NCBI GenBank assembly: GCA_903932145.1 | Contig: CAIZFE010000029.1 | Location: forward strand, 1 to 64,000 | Direction of reading: 5' to 3' | Length of the DNA: 64,000 nucleotides | From: an uncultured Rhodopila sp. | GTDB taxonomy: Bacteria > Pseudomonadota > Alphaproteobacteria > Acetobacterales > Acetobacteraceae | In this document: in pieces, positions 15,996 through 25,007 of the stretch | How positions within the stretch are numbered: position 1 is the first letter of the stretch | Layout of the letters: each line of letters opens with the position of its first letter | Made by a program: the position numbers and the translations under genes | The notes under the pieces: model-generated | The model's database searches: none | What the model saw: only the letters and a program-made list of their open reading frames with translations | What the model was told of the DNA's origin: nothing

Positions 15996-17063
15996 TCATG
16001 AGCTGACTGGCGGCGATCCGCCAGAAGATGCGGCGGCATCCCGGTTTTGCGTGAACCGATCCGCGGCCTGTGACACCTGAAAATGCTCACGATACTGCCG
16101 CGGCGCCACCCCGACGCGCCGCAAGAACGCCCGCCGCAACGCGGCCACTGACACTAACCCGCATTTTCGAGCCACCTCCTTCAGTGACAGTCCGGTCTCG
16201 GTCAACAGACGGCAGGCCATTTCCAGACGCATCGTGGCGACATACTCACCCGGGGTCTGACCGGTCTCCTGACGGAATTTGCGTATGAAACTGCGCTCGC
16301 TCATGCCGGCGATCTGGCACAACAAGCCGGCCGGCAAATCGCGATCCAGGTTTCCCTCACACCAGTGCTGGACCCGCTCGATCGCCGGCACATCGGAAAA
16401 CTGTGCCTGCAGCCGAACCGAAAATTGTGCCTGCCCGCCCGCCCGTTTCAAGTACAACACCAGATATCGCGCGATGTTCAGTGCGAAATCCCTCCCGTGG
16501 TCTTCCTCGACCAGCGACAAAGCGAGGTCGATCCCTGCCGTGATCCCGGCCGAGCTGAAGAAACGGCCTTCACGGATGAAGATCGGATCGACCTCTACCA
16601 GGGCGGCCGGATGGAACCGGGCGAGGTCCGCGCAGGACGCCCAATGTGTCGTCACACGGCGACCGTCGAGCAGGCCAGCGGCGCCAAGCAGGAAGGCACC
16701 GGTGCAGATCGAGCCGAAGCGCCGGGCCTGCGTCGCCGCGCTTCGAAGCCAGTCGATCATCTCCGCGGTGATCCAGGTGCGCGGCTTACCGCCGCCAGCC
16801 ACCATGAGCGTGTCAACCGGCAGCGCCAGTTCGGTCATCGCGCAACCGGGCAGGAAGGCGATGCCGGCCTTGGTCGTCACTGGCTCAGCGGTTGGACCCA
16901 CAGTGACAACATCATAAATGGTCTGCTTGCGCAAAATATTAGCAAAACTGAAAACCTCCAATGGCCCGGCGACATCCAGCGGCGTCACGCCCGGATAGAT
17001 CAGCATCGCGACGCGGCGCGGCTTCGGAGGAGTTGGCATCATGTACCGGATTGCTGTGGTCAT
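15996..17063 (-). CDS. GlxA-family transcriptional regulator (DJ-1/PfpI plus AraC domains)
   Basis: From the ATG at 17063 the protein has 355 residues. The first half is a class-I amidotransferase-like DJ-1/PfpI domain (VAMLIYPGVTPLDVAGPLEVF, FGSICTGAFLLGAAGLLDGRRVTTHW). The C-terminal 90 residues form an AraC double helix-turn-helix (ERSFIRKFRQETGQTPGEYV, SLKEVARKCGLVSVAALRRAF). An upstream frame extension of 76 residues looks non-coding. GlxA-type regulators sense amine or small-metabolite signals. The divergent MFS gene at 17209 is the likely target, with the shared 145-base gap as control region. Confidence 0.88.
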   Translation of the reverse strand: MTTAIRYMMPTPPKPRRVAMLIYPGVTPLDVAGPLEVFSFANILRKQTIYDVVTVGPTAEPVTTKAGIAFLPGCAMTELALPVDTLMVAGGGKPRTWITAEMIDWLRSAATQARRFGSICTGAFLLGAAGLLDGRRVTTHWASCADLARFHPAALVEVDPIFIREGRFFSSAGITAGIDLALSLVEEDHGRDFALNIARYLVLYLKRAGGQAQFSVRLQAQFSDVPAIERVQHWCEGNLDRDLPAGLLCQIAGMSERSFIRKFRQETGQTPGEYVATMRLEMACRLLTETGLSLKEVARKCGLVSVAALRRAFLRRVGVAPRQYREHFQVSQAADRFTQNRDAAASSGGSPPVSS

Positions 17064-17208
17064 GCTCCCTCTCGCGTTCGGCCGCGCACCCGCGGTCGCC
17101 CATTGGTTGGAGCATAAAACACTCAAGTCCTGCCAAAAATAGCGCAAGCTCCGCCAAACGTGTTCCGCGCACTTGGCCGGTAGTCGCATTTCAGCACTAT
17201 GCGCCGTT

Positions 17209-18444
17209 ATGACCATCTCGTCAGGAGGATCACCACCCCGGCTTGGATTTCGCGGCTGGCGCGTCGTCCTGGGTGCATTCATCACCAGCATGGTCGGTTT
17301 CGGTGCGATCTATTCTTATGGAGCCTTCTCGACCACCCTGGCTTCCACGTTTGATGCTTCATTGACCTCTACCAGTATTATTTTGTCTTTATCGACCGGC
17401 ACGACGTTCGCTATCAGTGCCGCCAGCGGAATTTTGACTAAACGTTTTGGTTGCCGCTTACTGGCGATCGCGGGCATGGTCACGATCAGTGTTGGACTTA
17501 TGCTCGCGGCGACCTCGACGAACCTTCACGAGATCTACTGTTACTATGGTGCCCTCGTCGGCGTCGGAACGGGCCTGGCTTACGTTCCCGCATTTGCCGC
17601 TGTGCAACGATGGTTCGTTACCTGGCGCGGTCTTGCCTCGGGCATTGCCGCGTCGGGCATTGGAGTGGGCACATTTCTCATCAGCCCGATGACCGACATG
17701 CTCTCGCCCTTGGGGGATTGGCGAGTGACCTTCAATATTTGTGCCTGCCTGGTGATCCTTGTCGGATTGCCAGGAGCACTGATGCTTTCGGATTCACCGG
17801 ATGAAAACAGGGGCGAGTCACCTGACGACATCCTCCATCCCGGGTTGCCCAAGACCGAAGCGCCGGGCGTTTCATTGCGGTATGCCATGCTATCGCAAAC
17901 CTTCGGCTGGATGTATTTTGGTATCTTGCTGGTTTCGTTGCCCGTCGTGCTTCCCTATGCCTATCTGGCCTCCACCGCGCGATCTGGTGGCTTCGACGGC
18001 AAACATGCATTGCAATTGATCAGTATTCTTGGCGTCGGCTCCGTCATCGGTCGTGGCCTCATCGCGGCAATCGCGGATCGTCTTGGCCGCCGCGAAGTCT
18101 TCCTTGTCTGCTGCATCGGGATCAGTGTCTCCACTGTCGTCTGGGCGGTAGGCAACGGCCTCCTCTTTTATGGTTTCGCCCTCTCGTTTGGTATCTTCTA
18201 CGGTGGTTTCGTTGCGTTGATGCCGGCATTCATCGTGGACAATTTTGGCCGGCACAACGCGGCCGGCGTGATGGGCCTGATTTATAGTGGGCGGGCCTTT
18301 GCCGGATTGCTCGGACCGCCGATCGTGTCGTTCCTGATAGCGCGATGGCATGGTCATACGTTTCCATTGGAAATGATCGCCATTGTCGCGGCGATCGGGT
18401 GCTTCCAACTGATGCGCGTCCGGCCATTGGTGATCGAAGCCTGA
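17209..18444 (+). CDS. MFS transporter (monocarboxylate/oxalate-formate type)
   Basis: This is a 411-residue, 12-helix major facilitator protein of the inner membrane. The start FRGWRVVLGAFITSMVGFG, the AVQRWFVTWRGLASGIAASGIGVG segment after helix 4 and the ADRLGRREVF loop between helices 8 and 9 are typical of the monocarboxylate porter / OxlT-like branch. The substrate is probably an organic acid. It is divergent from the GlxA-type regulator, which probably controls it. The ATG at 17209 is preferred over an upstream one because the latter adds a non-family extension. Confidence 0.8.
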   Translation: MTISSGGSPPRLGFRGWRVVLGAFITSMVGFGAIYSYGAFSTTLASTFDASLTSTSIILSLSTGTTFAISAASGILTKRFGCRLLAIAGMVTISVGLMLAATSTNLHEIYCYYGALVGVGTGLAYVPAFAAVQRWFVTWRGLASGIAASGIGVGTFLISPMTDMLSPLGDWRVTFNICACLVILVGLPGALMLSDSPDENRGESPDDILHPGLPKTEAPGVSLRYAMLSQTFGWMYFGILLVSLPVVLPYAYLASTARSGGFDGKHALQLISILGVGSVIGRGLIAAIADRLGRREVFLVCCIGISVSTVVWAVGNGLLFYGFALSFGIFYGGFVALMPAFIVDNFGRHNAAGVMGLIYSGRAFAGLLGPPIVSFLIARWHGHTFPLEMIAIVAAIGCFQLMRVRPLVIEA

Positions 18445-18511
18445 ATGGCATGGGTTCAGCAAGACTCAGCACGCTTGACACCGGCGCGCCCGATCGCCAC
18501 GACTCAACCGC

Positions 18512-18931
18512 ATGGACCATCCGGGCGGGTGCCACTGCGGCAATATTCATGTGCGTCTGCGACTTTCGGCGCGGCCGGAGGACAATGCGCTGCGGGCATG
18601 CACGTGCTCGTTCTGCCGCAGCCACAATCCGCGCATGCTGTCTGATCCACAAGGCCTGGTCGAGGTCTGGGCGGATGACTGATCGCTGGTAGAGAATTAC
18701 CGGTTCGGAACCCGCACGTGCGATTTTCTCATCTGTCGCCGTTGCGGTGTCTTTGTCGCGGCCGTCTCGGAGACCGCGATGGGAGCACGCGCCGTCGTTA
18801 ATGTGAACTGCCTGACCGATCGTGAGCGGTTCACGTCCGCCCCCGTGTTTCACACTTTTGACGGCGAGACGACCGCGACGCGATCATCGCGCCGTTCGGC
18901 CAACTGGATGCCGGCGATGATCCTCCGCTAG
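18512..18931 (+). pseudogene. CENP-V/GFA-family protein broken by an in-frame TGA
   Basis: The frame from ATG 18512 gives MDHPGGCHCGNIHVRLRL, ACTCSFCRSH, then after codon 56 a TGA (18680-18682), and continues in the same frame with NYRFGTRTCDFLICRRCGVF up to TAG 18929-18931. Together these 138 codons make a complete glutathione-dependent formaldehyde-activating (GFA/CENP-V) fold with its zinc ligands (CHC, C.C..C and C..C). The stop falls in the usual ADPxxLxxYRFGT stretch. No other lesion is seen, so the mutation is recent. The 3' end overlaps the convergent VOC gene by four bases. Confidence 0.8.
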
Positions 18932-19407
18932 CGCTGCCGAGCCGACGACGCCTGTGTCGCCGCGAGGGCCGCCTGGATCTTATCGGGACGGGTGAAGTTG
19001 AGGTATTCGCGCGCATACTCGGGTGGCAGAATTTCGACCATCGTTTCATTCTCAACCCATACCTCGATCACATGAAACGGACCGCGATTGCAGTCAAAGC
19101 ATTGCCACCCGGCGCGTTCGGCGATCGCCTTGACGGTGCCGGAATCGGTGGCGACGCTGAGTGCGAAATGCGTGGGGCCATAACCGCGGGGGGCTGTCTT
19201 CACGAAGCTGCCACCGGTGATGCCGCCGGGCTGCAACTCGGAACCCGCCGGATAAACTTCCACTCCCGAACCGTGATCGTCGAGCTGTAGCGCGAAGAAG
19301 CTTCCGGGATTGGGGGGAAACGGCACCGCGGTACCGCCCATCAGTTCGGCGAGCACGCCAGCGGCGTGTTTTGGATTTTGCGCGGCAATGGAGAGATGAT
19401 GGATCAT
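18928..19407 (-). CDS. VOC-family protein
   Basis: This 159-residue single-module glyoxalase/bleomycin-resistance fold opens with MIHHLSIAAQNPKHAAGVLAEL and has TGGSF, GPTHFALSV and FHVIEVWVENETMVEILPPE. The ATG at 19407 gives the ordinary domain length. Its metal ligands and substrate cannot be assigned with confidence. It is convergent with the broken GFA gene. Confidence 0.75.
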   Translation of the reverse strand: MIHHLSIAAQNPKHAAGVLAELMGGTAVPFPPNPGSFFALQLDDHGSGVEVYPAGSELQPGGITGGSFVKTAPRGYGPTHFALSVATDSGTVKAIAERAGWQCFDCNRGPFHVIEVWVENETMVEILPPEYAREYLNFTRPDKIQAALAATQASSARQR

Positions 19408-19624
19408 GGGTTCCTCACCAACTTTAGATACTGGTGAGAATAGCACGAACACACCGCCGGGACCAGTAAGCGAGACCAGACTTGGTGCAGCGACAATCCG
19501 GCAAAGATGGAAACTGTCGGCCCGCGCCAGCCTATGGCCCCTACCGAAACATTGCGGCAAATCGGCTTTGGCGCGGCAATAACAGGCGTGATAGTTTGCC
19601 AAACGAAAAGTGGGAACATGGACG

Positions 19625-19984
19625 ATGATCCAGCCGAATCAGCAGACCTCGCATACTCGGATCCGGAACTTCCTGACCATCCTGCTATGGGTGTTGCTGG
19701 CCTCAGCCGTGGTGCCCACCGTATGCCTGTTTATGCTCTATATGGCGGTCATCATATGGTTCCGCGGCGCCTCGCTACCAGTAAGTAGCGCAGCGGAGGT
19801 CTTCGCCATTACGGCCATACCGAGCCTCGTCGTCGCCGGCGCGGTGGGTTTCGCGGCGCTATCTATCTGGCTGTGGGACCTGGCAAAATGGCGCGCCCTC
19901 TCGTTCCCTATTGCTCTCGCGCTCGACGCAGCCGCGCTCGTAGCCGCTGTGATTTTGATGCTGGTATTAAAGGCGGGTGGCTAA
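19625..19984 (+). CDS. Small membrane protein, unknown function
   Basis: This 119-residue protein has three hydrophobic segments: about 17-45 (NFLTILLWVLLASAVVPTV), 58-80 and 93-115. It is probably an inner-membrane protein. An in-frame GTG at 19610 would add five residues. It matches no family I recognise and is separated by more than 200 bases from both neighbours. Confidence 0.55.
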   Translation: MIQPNQQTSHTRIRNFLTILLWVLLASAVVPTVCLFMLYMAVIIWFRGASLPVSSAAEVFAITAIPSLVVAGAVGFAALSIWLWDLAKWRALSFPIALALDAAALVAAVILMLVLKAGG

Positions 19985-20225
19985 ATCCGCGCTAACTGAG
20001 GATAGTTTAGTTATGTCTATGGCATGCATCAAAAGCCGTACAACGCGAGATTACGGAAGTCGCGCACCGGATCGGGAGTCCGGCGATGACGACTTTCCTC
20101 CACGCCAGTGCTTCGCTGGTTTGCAGCGCGACTCTGACCTTCTGGGCACGATCCCTTTTCTATTGATTTGTTTCCTAAATTAAGATATTGAACAAACCAT
20201 AAACATTTATGCCGGACGCCCCGCC

Positions 20226-20924
20226 ATGTCAGCCGCAATGTCAACCACCACCTCACCGTTCCTGGCCACCATGATCGCCTTCCTGGAACCATACTTTGTC
20301 GCCGCCGGGGTCGATCTCGCGGCGGCGCGGACGGAAATCGTCAATACACTGGCGACCTACGGCACGCGATCCCGAGCGGAGATCATCCAGTCCGCGAAGA
20401 TCATCGCATTCAGCCTATGCTCGCTGGCAACGTTGAAAGATGGCATGGCCCCCGACATGTCGGACTCCATGCGCTTGCGCTACCGGAGCTGCGCGAACGG
20501 ATTGGATCGCTCCAGCCAGCAGGACGAGAAAGCGCTGGCGGCGCGGCTTGCGGGCGATGTTCCGGGCGCGCTGGAGCCCGTGAACGATGTGCCGGATGCC
20601 GCCGCACGCGAAGCGGTGCGGGACGCGCGGGCCGCCGTTGACGGTTTCCGAAATCGATTGTCTGGACGCTCGCCGCAGCCGGCGGGGGTGCATGCGGAGC
20701 CGGACTCCAACGGGATGGCTTCGAAGGAGGCAGGGTTGAACCTTCCCGGACCAGCTATCCCCGGCTCACCAACGCCGGAGCCGCCGATGCCGGATTTTCC
20801 GTGGCCGCCGGTAAAGGCTTCACCGGAACAGGCGGAGCGGACCAAAACGATGTGGCGAGACGCGATGATTAAAGTACTGGGTGACATGGGCAGGCCGGTG
20901 CAACCGGTCATCGCACCGGCCTGA
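20226..20924 (+). CDS. Hypothetical protein, paralogue of the 7558 gene
   Basis: The N-terminal half of this 232-residue protein matches the gene product at 7558-8172 (SAKIIAFSLCSLATL against AAKIVGFSFQAIQAL; MRLRYRSCANGLDRS against LRLRGGAVSLSRA). The C-terminal half is proline-rich and ends with a short amphipathic helix (EQAERTKTMWRDAMIKVLGDMG). No enzyme motif or membrane segment is visible. The AT-rich 20150-20210 stretch ahead of it probably holds its promoter; the 19985-20225 gap shows nothing else. Confidence 0.55.
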   Translation: MSAAMSTTTSPFLATMIAFLEPYFVAAGVDLAAARTEIVNTLATYGTRSRAEIIQSAKIIAFSLCSLATLKDGMAPDMSDSMRLRYRSCANGLDRSSQQDEKALAARLAGDVPGALEPVNDVPDAAAREAVRDARAAVDGFRNRLSGRSPQPAGVHAEPDSNGMASKEAGLNLPGPAIPGSPTPEPPMPDFPWPPVKASPEQAERTKTMWRDAMIKVLGDMGRPVQPVIAPA

Positions 20925-20977
20925 TACGCCTTCGTTGATGCCGCGCGAGGTCCGGGTGCTCGACGTCGCGCTTTTCT

Positions 20978-22189
20978 TCACTCCGCGGCGGTCATGGCCG
21001 CTCTGGCTGCCTGCTGCCGCTCCGCCGGTCTGAAGCACAGCATAATCGCCGCGGCCCCCAGGCCCATCCCGAAGGAACCGATATACAGCCAGCCATAATT
21101 TCCGTAACGATCGAAAATGAGACCTCCCGCCAATGGTCCGAACGCCATGCCCAGGCTTGAGGCCATGGCCGCCGCGCCAATCATCGTTCCCATGATCGGC
21201 AACGGGAAACTTTCGCGTGCCAACACAGCATACAATGGCATCACGCCGGCATACGCGAGACCGAAAACGGCGGCGACTGCGTAGAACTCAGATTGTTGGC
21301 GGACGAAATAATAGCACCCCACCGCCAGCGCCTGAACGAGCAGGCCGGAAACCAGTACCCGCTTTGCCCCGAACCGGTCACCGAGCAGGCCGAATAACAA
21401 GCGTCCGAATAGTCCCGCCAGGCCTTCCACGCTGTAGATCGACACCGCCGCCATGACCGGCAGACCGCATGCAATTGCGTAGCTCACAGTGTGGAACAGC
21501 GGACCGGAATGGGTCGCGCAGCAGGTGAAATAGGTGAGCGCCAACACCACAAATTGCGGCGAGCGTAATGCCGTTGCGGCGCCCCCCGATGAGTCCGCCA
21601 CGCGCCGTGCCGCACCATTCTGTAGCGCCGGGGACCGCCGGATCAGAAGAGCCGCCGGCAACAGCAGCATCCAGACGATAATGCCAATCAACAACTGCGA
21701 GGTTCGCCAATCATAGATCGACACAAGTTTGGCCGCGAACGGCGCGACGGTCAGCGGTGCCACGCCCATCCCGGCGGAAACCAGCGATACGGCAAGGCTG
21801 CGTTGTGTCTCAAACCAGCCCGTGACGGTTGCCATCAACGGGGCAAAAATCGCGCCGCCGCCAACGCCAACCAGACATCCGAACAGTATTTGGAACTCAA
21901 GTACGCCGGACGCTTGGCTGGCCATAACGAGACCAAGGCCCAGAAGCGTGCCGCCGGACAGCAAGACGATCCGGGGACCAAAGCGATCCATCGCCATACC
22001 CCAGCCGAAGCTGGCGAGCCCCATCGCTACGAAGTTGATGGTCATCGCACTGGAAATCCCGGTGCGCGACCAGCCGGTCGCCTGCGACATAGGCGCCAGG
22101 AACACCGGCAGCGAGAAAATCGAACCGATCGCCACGCAGCCCATGAACGCACCCGCCGCGACGATCACCCATCGGTAATTCGAATTCAT
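20978..22189 (-). CDS. MFS transporter
   Basis: This is a 403-residue, 12-helix major facilitator carrier. It starts YRWVIVAAGAFMGCVAIGSIFSLPVF, has MDRFGPRIVLLSGG after helix 2 and LLGDRFGAKRVLVSG after helix 8, and belongs to the OxlT/monocarboxylate-like branch. The substrate is unknown. It is divergent from the periplasmic binding protein gene at 22306 across 116 bases, which may mean shared control. Confidence 0.8.
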   Translation of the reverse strand: MNSNYRWVIVAAGAFMGCVAIGSIFSLPVFLAPMSQATGWSRTGISSAMTINFVAMGLASFGWGMAMDRFGPRIVLLSGGTLLGLGLVMASQASGVLEFQILFGCLVGVGGGAIFAPLMATVTGWFETQRSLAVSLVSAGMGVAPLTVAPFAAKLVSIYDWRTSQLLIGIIVWMLLLPAALLIRRSPALQNGAARRVADSSGGAATALRSPQFVVLALTYFTCCATHSGPLFHTVSYAIACGLPVMAAVSIYSVEGLAGLFGRLLFGLLGDRFGAKRVLVSGLLVQALAVGCYYFVRQQSEFYAVAAVFGLAYAGVMPLYAVLARESFPLPIMGTMIGAAAMASSLGMAFGPLAGGLIFDRYGNYGWLYIGSFGMGLGAAAIMLCFRPAERQQAARAAMTAAE

Positions 22190-22305
22190 GGCTGCTCCAA
22201 TTCAACCGCACTCTCGCGCGCGATGCCTCGGGTCCGGGCAGCCCTTCCGCTGCGTACCGAAACGGTGCAGGCTGCCATCCAATAAACGTCTCAGGGGGAA
22301 TATCC

Positions 22306-23556
22306 ATGTCTTGGCTCGCGCGTCTCGCCTGCCGTGTCCTACCGCTCGCGGTTTTGATCGCCGGCCCTGCCCGGGCGGCCGAACCTTTCACCATCGGGCT
22401 GAACCTGGGCCAGACCGGAGCGCTCGCCCCCAATGGCAAAGCCGCCCTGCTCGCCATGCAAATCTGGGTCGAGGACACCAACGCCAAAGGCGGACTACTC
22501 GGTCGCCCCGTCAAACTACTGACCTACGATGACCAGTCGAACCCGGCGCTGGTGCCGGGCATTCTGTCCAAACTGCTGGACGTGGATCATGTCGATCTGC
22601 TGATTGCCGGCAACGGCACCAACATGGTGGCCCCCGCCCTGCCCTTCGCCATGCAACGCAAGCTAACCCTGATGGGTCTGTTCGGGCTGGATGTGAACAG
22701 CGAGTTCCACTACCCGAACTACTTCTCGATCATCCCGGCCGGCGGCGAACATCCGAAGGAAGCGTTCTCGGCCGGCTTCTTCGCGATGGCCGCTGCCGCG
22801 AATCCCAGACCCAAGACGATCGCCCTGGTCGGCGCCGATGCCGAGTTCGCCAAGAACGCCGTCGATGGCGCTCGGGCGCAAGCGAAACGCGACGGCTACA
22901 AGATTGTCTATGACAACACCTATCCCCCGACAACGGCGGATTACTCGCCGATCATCCGAGCGATCCAGGCGACCAATCCGGATATGGTGTTCGTGGGATC
23001 GTATCCACCCGATACGGTTGGGATGGTGCGCGCCGCGAATGAGGTCGGGCTGAACGTCAAAATGTTCGGCGGTGGCATGGTCGGGCTGCAGGCGACGTCG
23101 ATCAAGACGCAGTTGGGTCCGTTGCTGAACGGCATTGTGAACTACGATTTCTGGCTTCCGGTTGGCCCTTACGCGACGCCCGAGGCCAAGGCTTTCCTGA
23201 CCAAATACCAGTCCCGCGTCGGCGAATCAGGCGTGGATGCGCTGGGTTACTACCTGCCGCCCTTCGCCTATGCCGACCTCCAGGTGATTGGAGAGGCTGT
23301 CGAGGCAACGCACGGAACCGATCAGGCCAAGCTGGCGGACTACCTACGCTCGCACACGTTCCACACACTGGTCGGCGACATTAAGTTCGGACCGGGCGGA
23401 GAGTGGGTTCAGCCGCGCGTGCTGGAAGTTCAGTTCCATGACATCAAAGGCCACGATGTCGAGCAGTTCCGGACATTGGACACCCAAGCTGTCCTGTTTC
23501 CGCCTGAGCTGAAGACCGGGGAGTTACGCTATCCCTATACCTCCGCCCGCAATTGA
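22306..23556 (+). CDS. Periplasmic binding protein of a branched-chain amino acid-type ABC transporter
   Basis: This 416-residue type-I periplasmic binding protein (LivJ/Peripla_BP_6) has a signal peptide cut near ARAAEP (about residue 25). The mature start EPFTIGLNLGQTGALAPNGK is followed by LWVEDTNAKGGLLGRPVKLL, TYDDQSNPALVPGILSKLL and ADYSPIIRAIQATNPDMVFVG. It would bind an amino acid, amide or aromatic acid. No membrane or ATPase component lies nearby, so it works with a transporter encoded elsewhere or acts as a sensor. Confidence 0.85.
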   Translation: MSWLARLACRVLPLAVLIAGPARAAEPFTIGLNLGQTGALAPNGKAALLAMQIWVEDTNAKGGLLGRPVKLLTYDDQSNPALVPGILSKLLDVDHVDLLIAGNGTNMVAPALPFAMQRKLTLMGLFGLDVNSEFHYPNYFSIIPAGGEHPKEAFSAGFFAMAAAANPRPKTIALVGADAEFAKNAVDGARAQAKRDGYKIVYDNTYPPTTADYSPIIRAIQATNPDMVFVGSYPPDTVGMVRAANEVGLNVKMFGGGMVGLQATSIKTQLGPLLNGIVNYDFWLPVGPYATPEAKAFLTKYQSRVGESGVDALGYYLPPFAYADLQVIGEAVEATHGTDQAKLADYLRSHTFHTLVGDIKFGPGGEWVQPRVLEVQFHDIKGHDVEQFRTLDTQAVLFPPELKTGELRYPYTSARN

Positions 23557-23593
23557 AAACGGCCGAGAGGTGTCCTGACCGGTGAGGCCATCT

Positions 23594-24415
23594 CTAAAGC
23601 GGCAACTGGGCCGGGTAGTCTACGCCCGCCCGATCCGACTGATCCCGATCATCCGATCGCTGCGTCTTGATCAACACGGTCAGCGCTGCAATCTGCCGCT
23701 CCAGACGGTCAAATCGGGCGCGTTCTTCCTGGATCGTGTCCTTTTCCAGTTCTTCGCGGAGGGCCGCCACCAATACCGCGATGAACATGTTCATCAGGCC
23801 GAAGCTGGCGACAACAATGAAGGCGCCATAAATCGGGAGCACCCACGGCCGGTCTTCGAACACGATCTCATTATCGAGACCGGACCCGAGGGTGACCATG
23901 ACTGTGTAAAGATGCGCCGCGGAACGGGCGAGCGTCCCGTAATGCGCCGGATCGATGGTGTGGAACAGGCTCGTCACGATCACGACGAAACTGTAAAAGA
24001 CCACCGCCAGAACCACGAACGCGGCCGCCATGTTGCGAAGCGCCCCCAGCATCGCATCGACCATCGCCCGGCTGTTGGGAACGAAGGAGATCAGGCGCAA
24101 CACCCGCACCGTCCGCAGAACCCTAAAGGTCGAGAAGGTGCCGAAACTCGGTACGATCGAGATCAGCGTGACTCCGATGTCGAACATGTCCCAGCCGCTG
24201 CGCCAAACCGCACGTCCTCTGGCCAGAATGCACATCACGGCATCCGCGACCAGCAAAGCCAGCAATCCATGATCCGCCAGTTCCAGGTGGTATTCGGTCA
24301 TTATAGCGGGGCGGCCCTCGGCGATGAGTCCGAGAACGATCGCATTCGCCAGCACCGCCATGCCGATACTGGTTTGCCAGAACGTTGACCTGTAGATCGT
24401 TCGCAAATGCTTCAT
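23594..24415 (-). CDS. Voltage-gated cation channel, single-domain Nav-like
   Basis: This 273-residue protein has the six-helix Ion_trans layout. Four regularly spaced arginines mark S4 (R98, R101, R104, R107 in STFRVLRTVRVLRLI). There is a pore loop (HLYTVMVTLGSGLDNEI, 169-184), S6 (FGLMNMFIAVLVAAL), and a C-terminal heptad coiled coil (ELEKDTIQEERARFDRLERQIAAL) that would hold a tetramer. It resembles NaChBac, but the filter reads TLGSGLD rather than TLESWS, so ion selectivity is uncertain. It is convergent with the binding protein gene, 37 bases between stops. Confidence 0.82.
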   Translation of the reverse strand: MKHLRTIYRSTFWQTSIGMAVLANAIVLGLIAEGRPAIMTEYHLELADHGLLALLVADAVMCILARGRAVWRSGWDMFDIGVTLISIVPSFGTFSTFRVLRTVRVLRLISFVPNSRAMVDAMLGALRNMAAAFVVLAVVFYSFVVIVTSLFHTIDPAHYGTLARSAAHLYTVMVTLGSGLDNEIVFEDRPWVLPIYGAFIVVASFGLMNMFIAVLVAALREELEKDTIQEERARFDRLERQIAALTVLIKTQRSDDRDQSDRAGVDYPAQLPL

Positions 24416-24511
24416 GCAGGCGTCCCGATGATCCGATGCTGCCTCCCATAGTGGAATCTAACAGCATTCGAAACAGAAGCTTGTGCGCGGAGGCCCCGCC
24501 GATCCTGACGG

Positions 24512-25006
24512 TCAGCGCCAAAGTCTCCCCAGCGACCCGGCAACGCCCTGGACCGGATCGGCCGAGGGCAAAGGGACAGCATCAACCGCCCGCTCCGCGG
24601 CGTCATGTTCGGCGGCCTTGCCGCGCCGCAAATCCGGTCCCGGACCATTATCGGGATAGGCACCGACAATCAGCAGATCATCCGACTGGCCTTGATTGCA
24701 GTGCGCCACACCTGCCGGCACGACGACGACATCCCCGGCCTGCACCGTCAGCACCGTTCCACCCGGACCGCCGAACAGCACCGATGCGGTCCCCCGCGCA
24801 ACACCGAGCGCCTCGTGCGCGGTGCTGTGGAAATGATGGAACGGATGCACCCCGTCCCGCCATGCCGGAGGCCAATGATTGGCGGCAAATACCCGCTCGA
24901 TCCCGGCGGCATCCGCCGGGACGGCGCCGCGATACACCAGCAGCGGCAGACGCGAGTTCGGAATCGTGCCGTCGTCGGCGAATGTGAAGGTCAAGGGTTC
25001 GGTCAT
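24512..25006 (-). CDS. Cupin-domain protein
   Basis: This 164-residue single cupin has a first motif, HPFHHFHSTAHEALGVARGTASVLFG, that gives the metal-binding histidines and glutamate; the second motif is GDVVVVPAGVAHCN. It is probably cytoplasmic, with an enzymatic or sugar-binding role that cannot be specified. The ATG at 25006 lies one base after the stop of the exonuclease gene, so the two share a transcript. A longer in-frame start would add a basic 14-residue stretch and is less likely. Confidence 0.78.
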   Translation of the reverse strand: MTEPLTFTFADDGTIPNSRLPLLVYRGAVPADAAGIERVFAANHWPPAWRDGVHPFHHFHSTAHEALGVARGTASVLFGGPGGTVLTVQAGDVVVVPAGVAHCNQGQSDDLLIVGAYPDNGPGPDLRRGKAAEHDAAERAVDAVPLPSADPVQGVAGSLGRLWR

Positions 25007-25007
25007 T

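Noticed and set aside
18680-18682. TGA read as selenocysteine or tryptophan in the GFA gene
   Set aside because: No SECIS-like hairpin is seen after it, the position is not a catalytic cysteine, and many intact genes here end in TGA, which argues against recoding.
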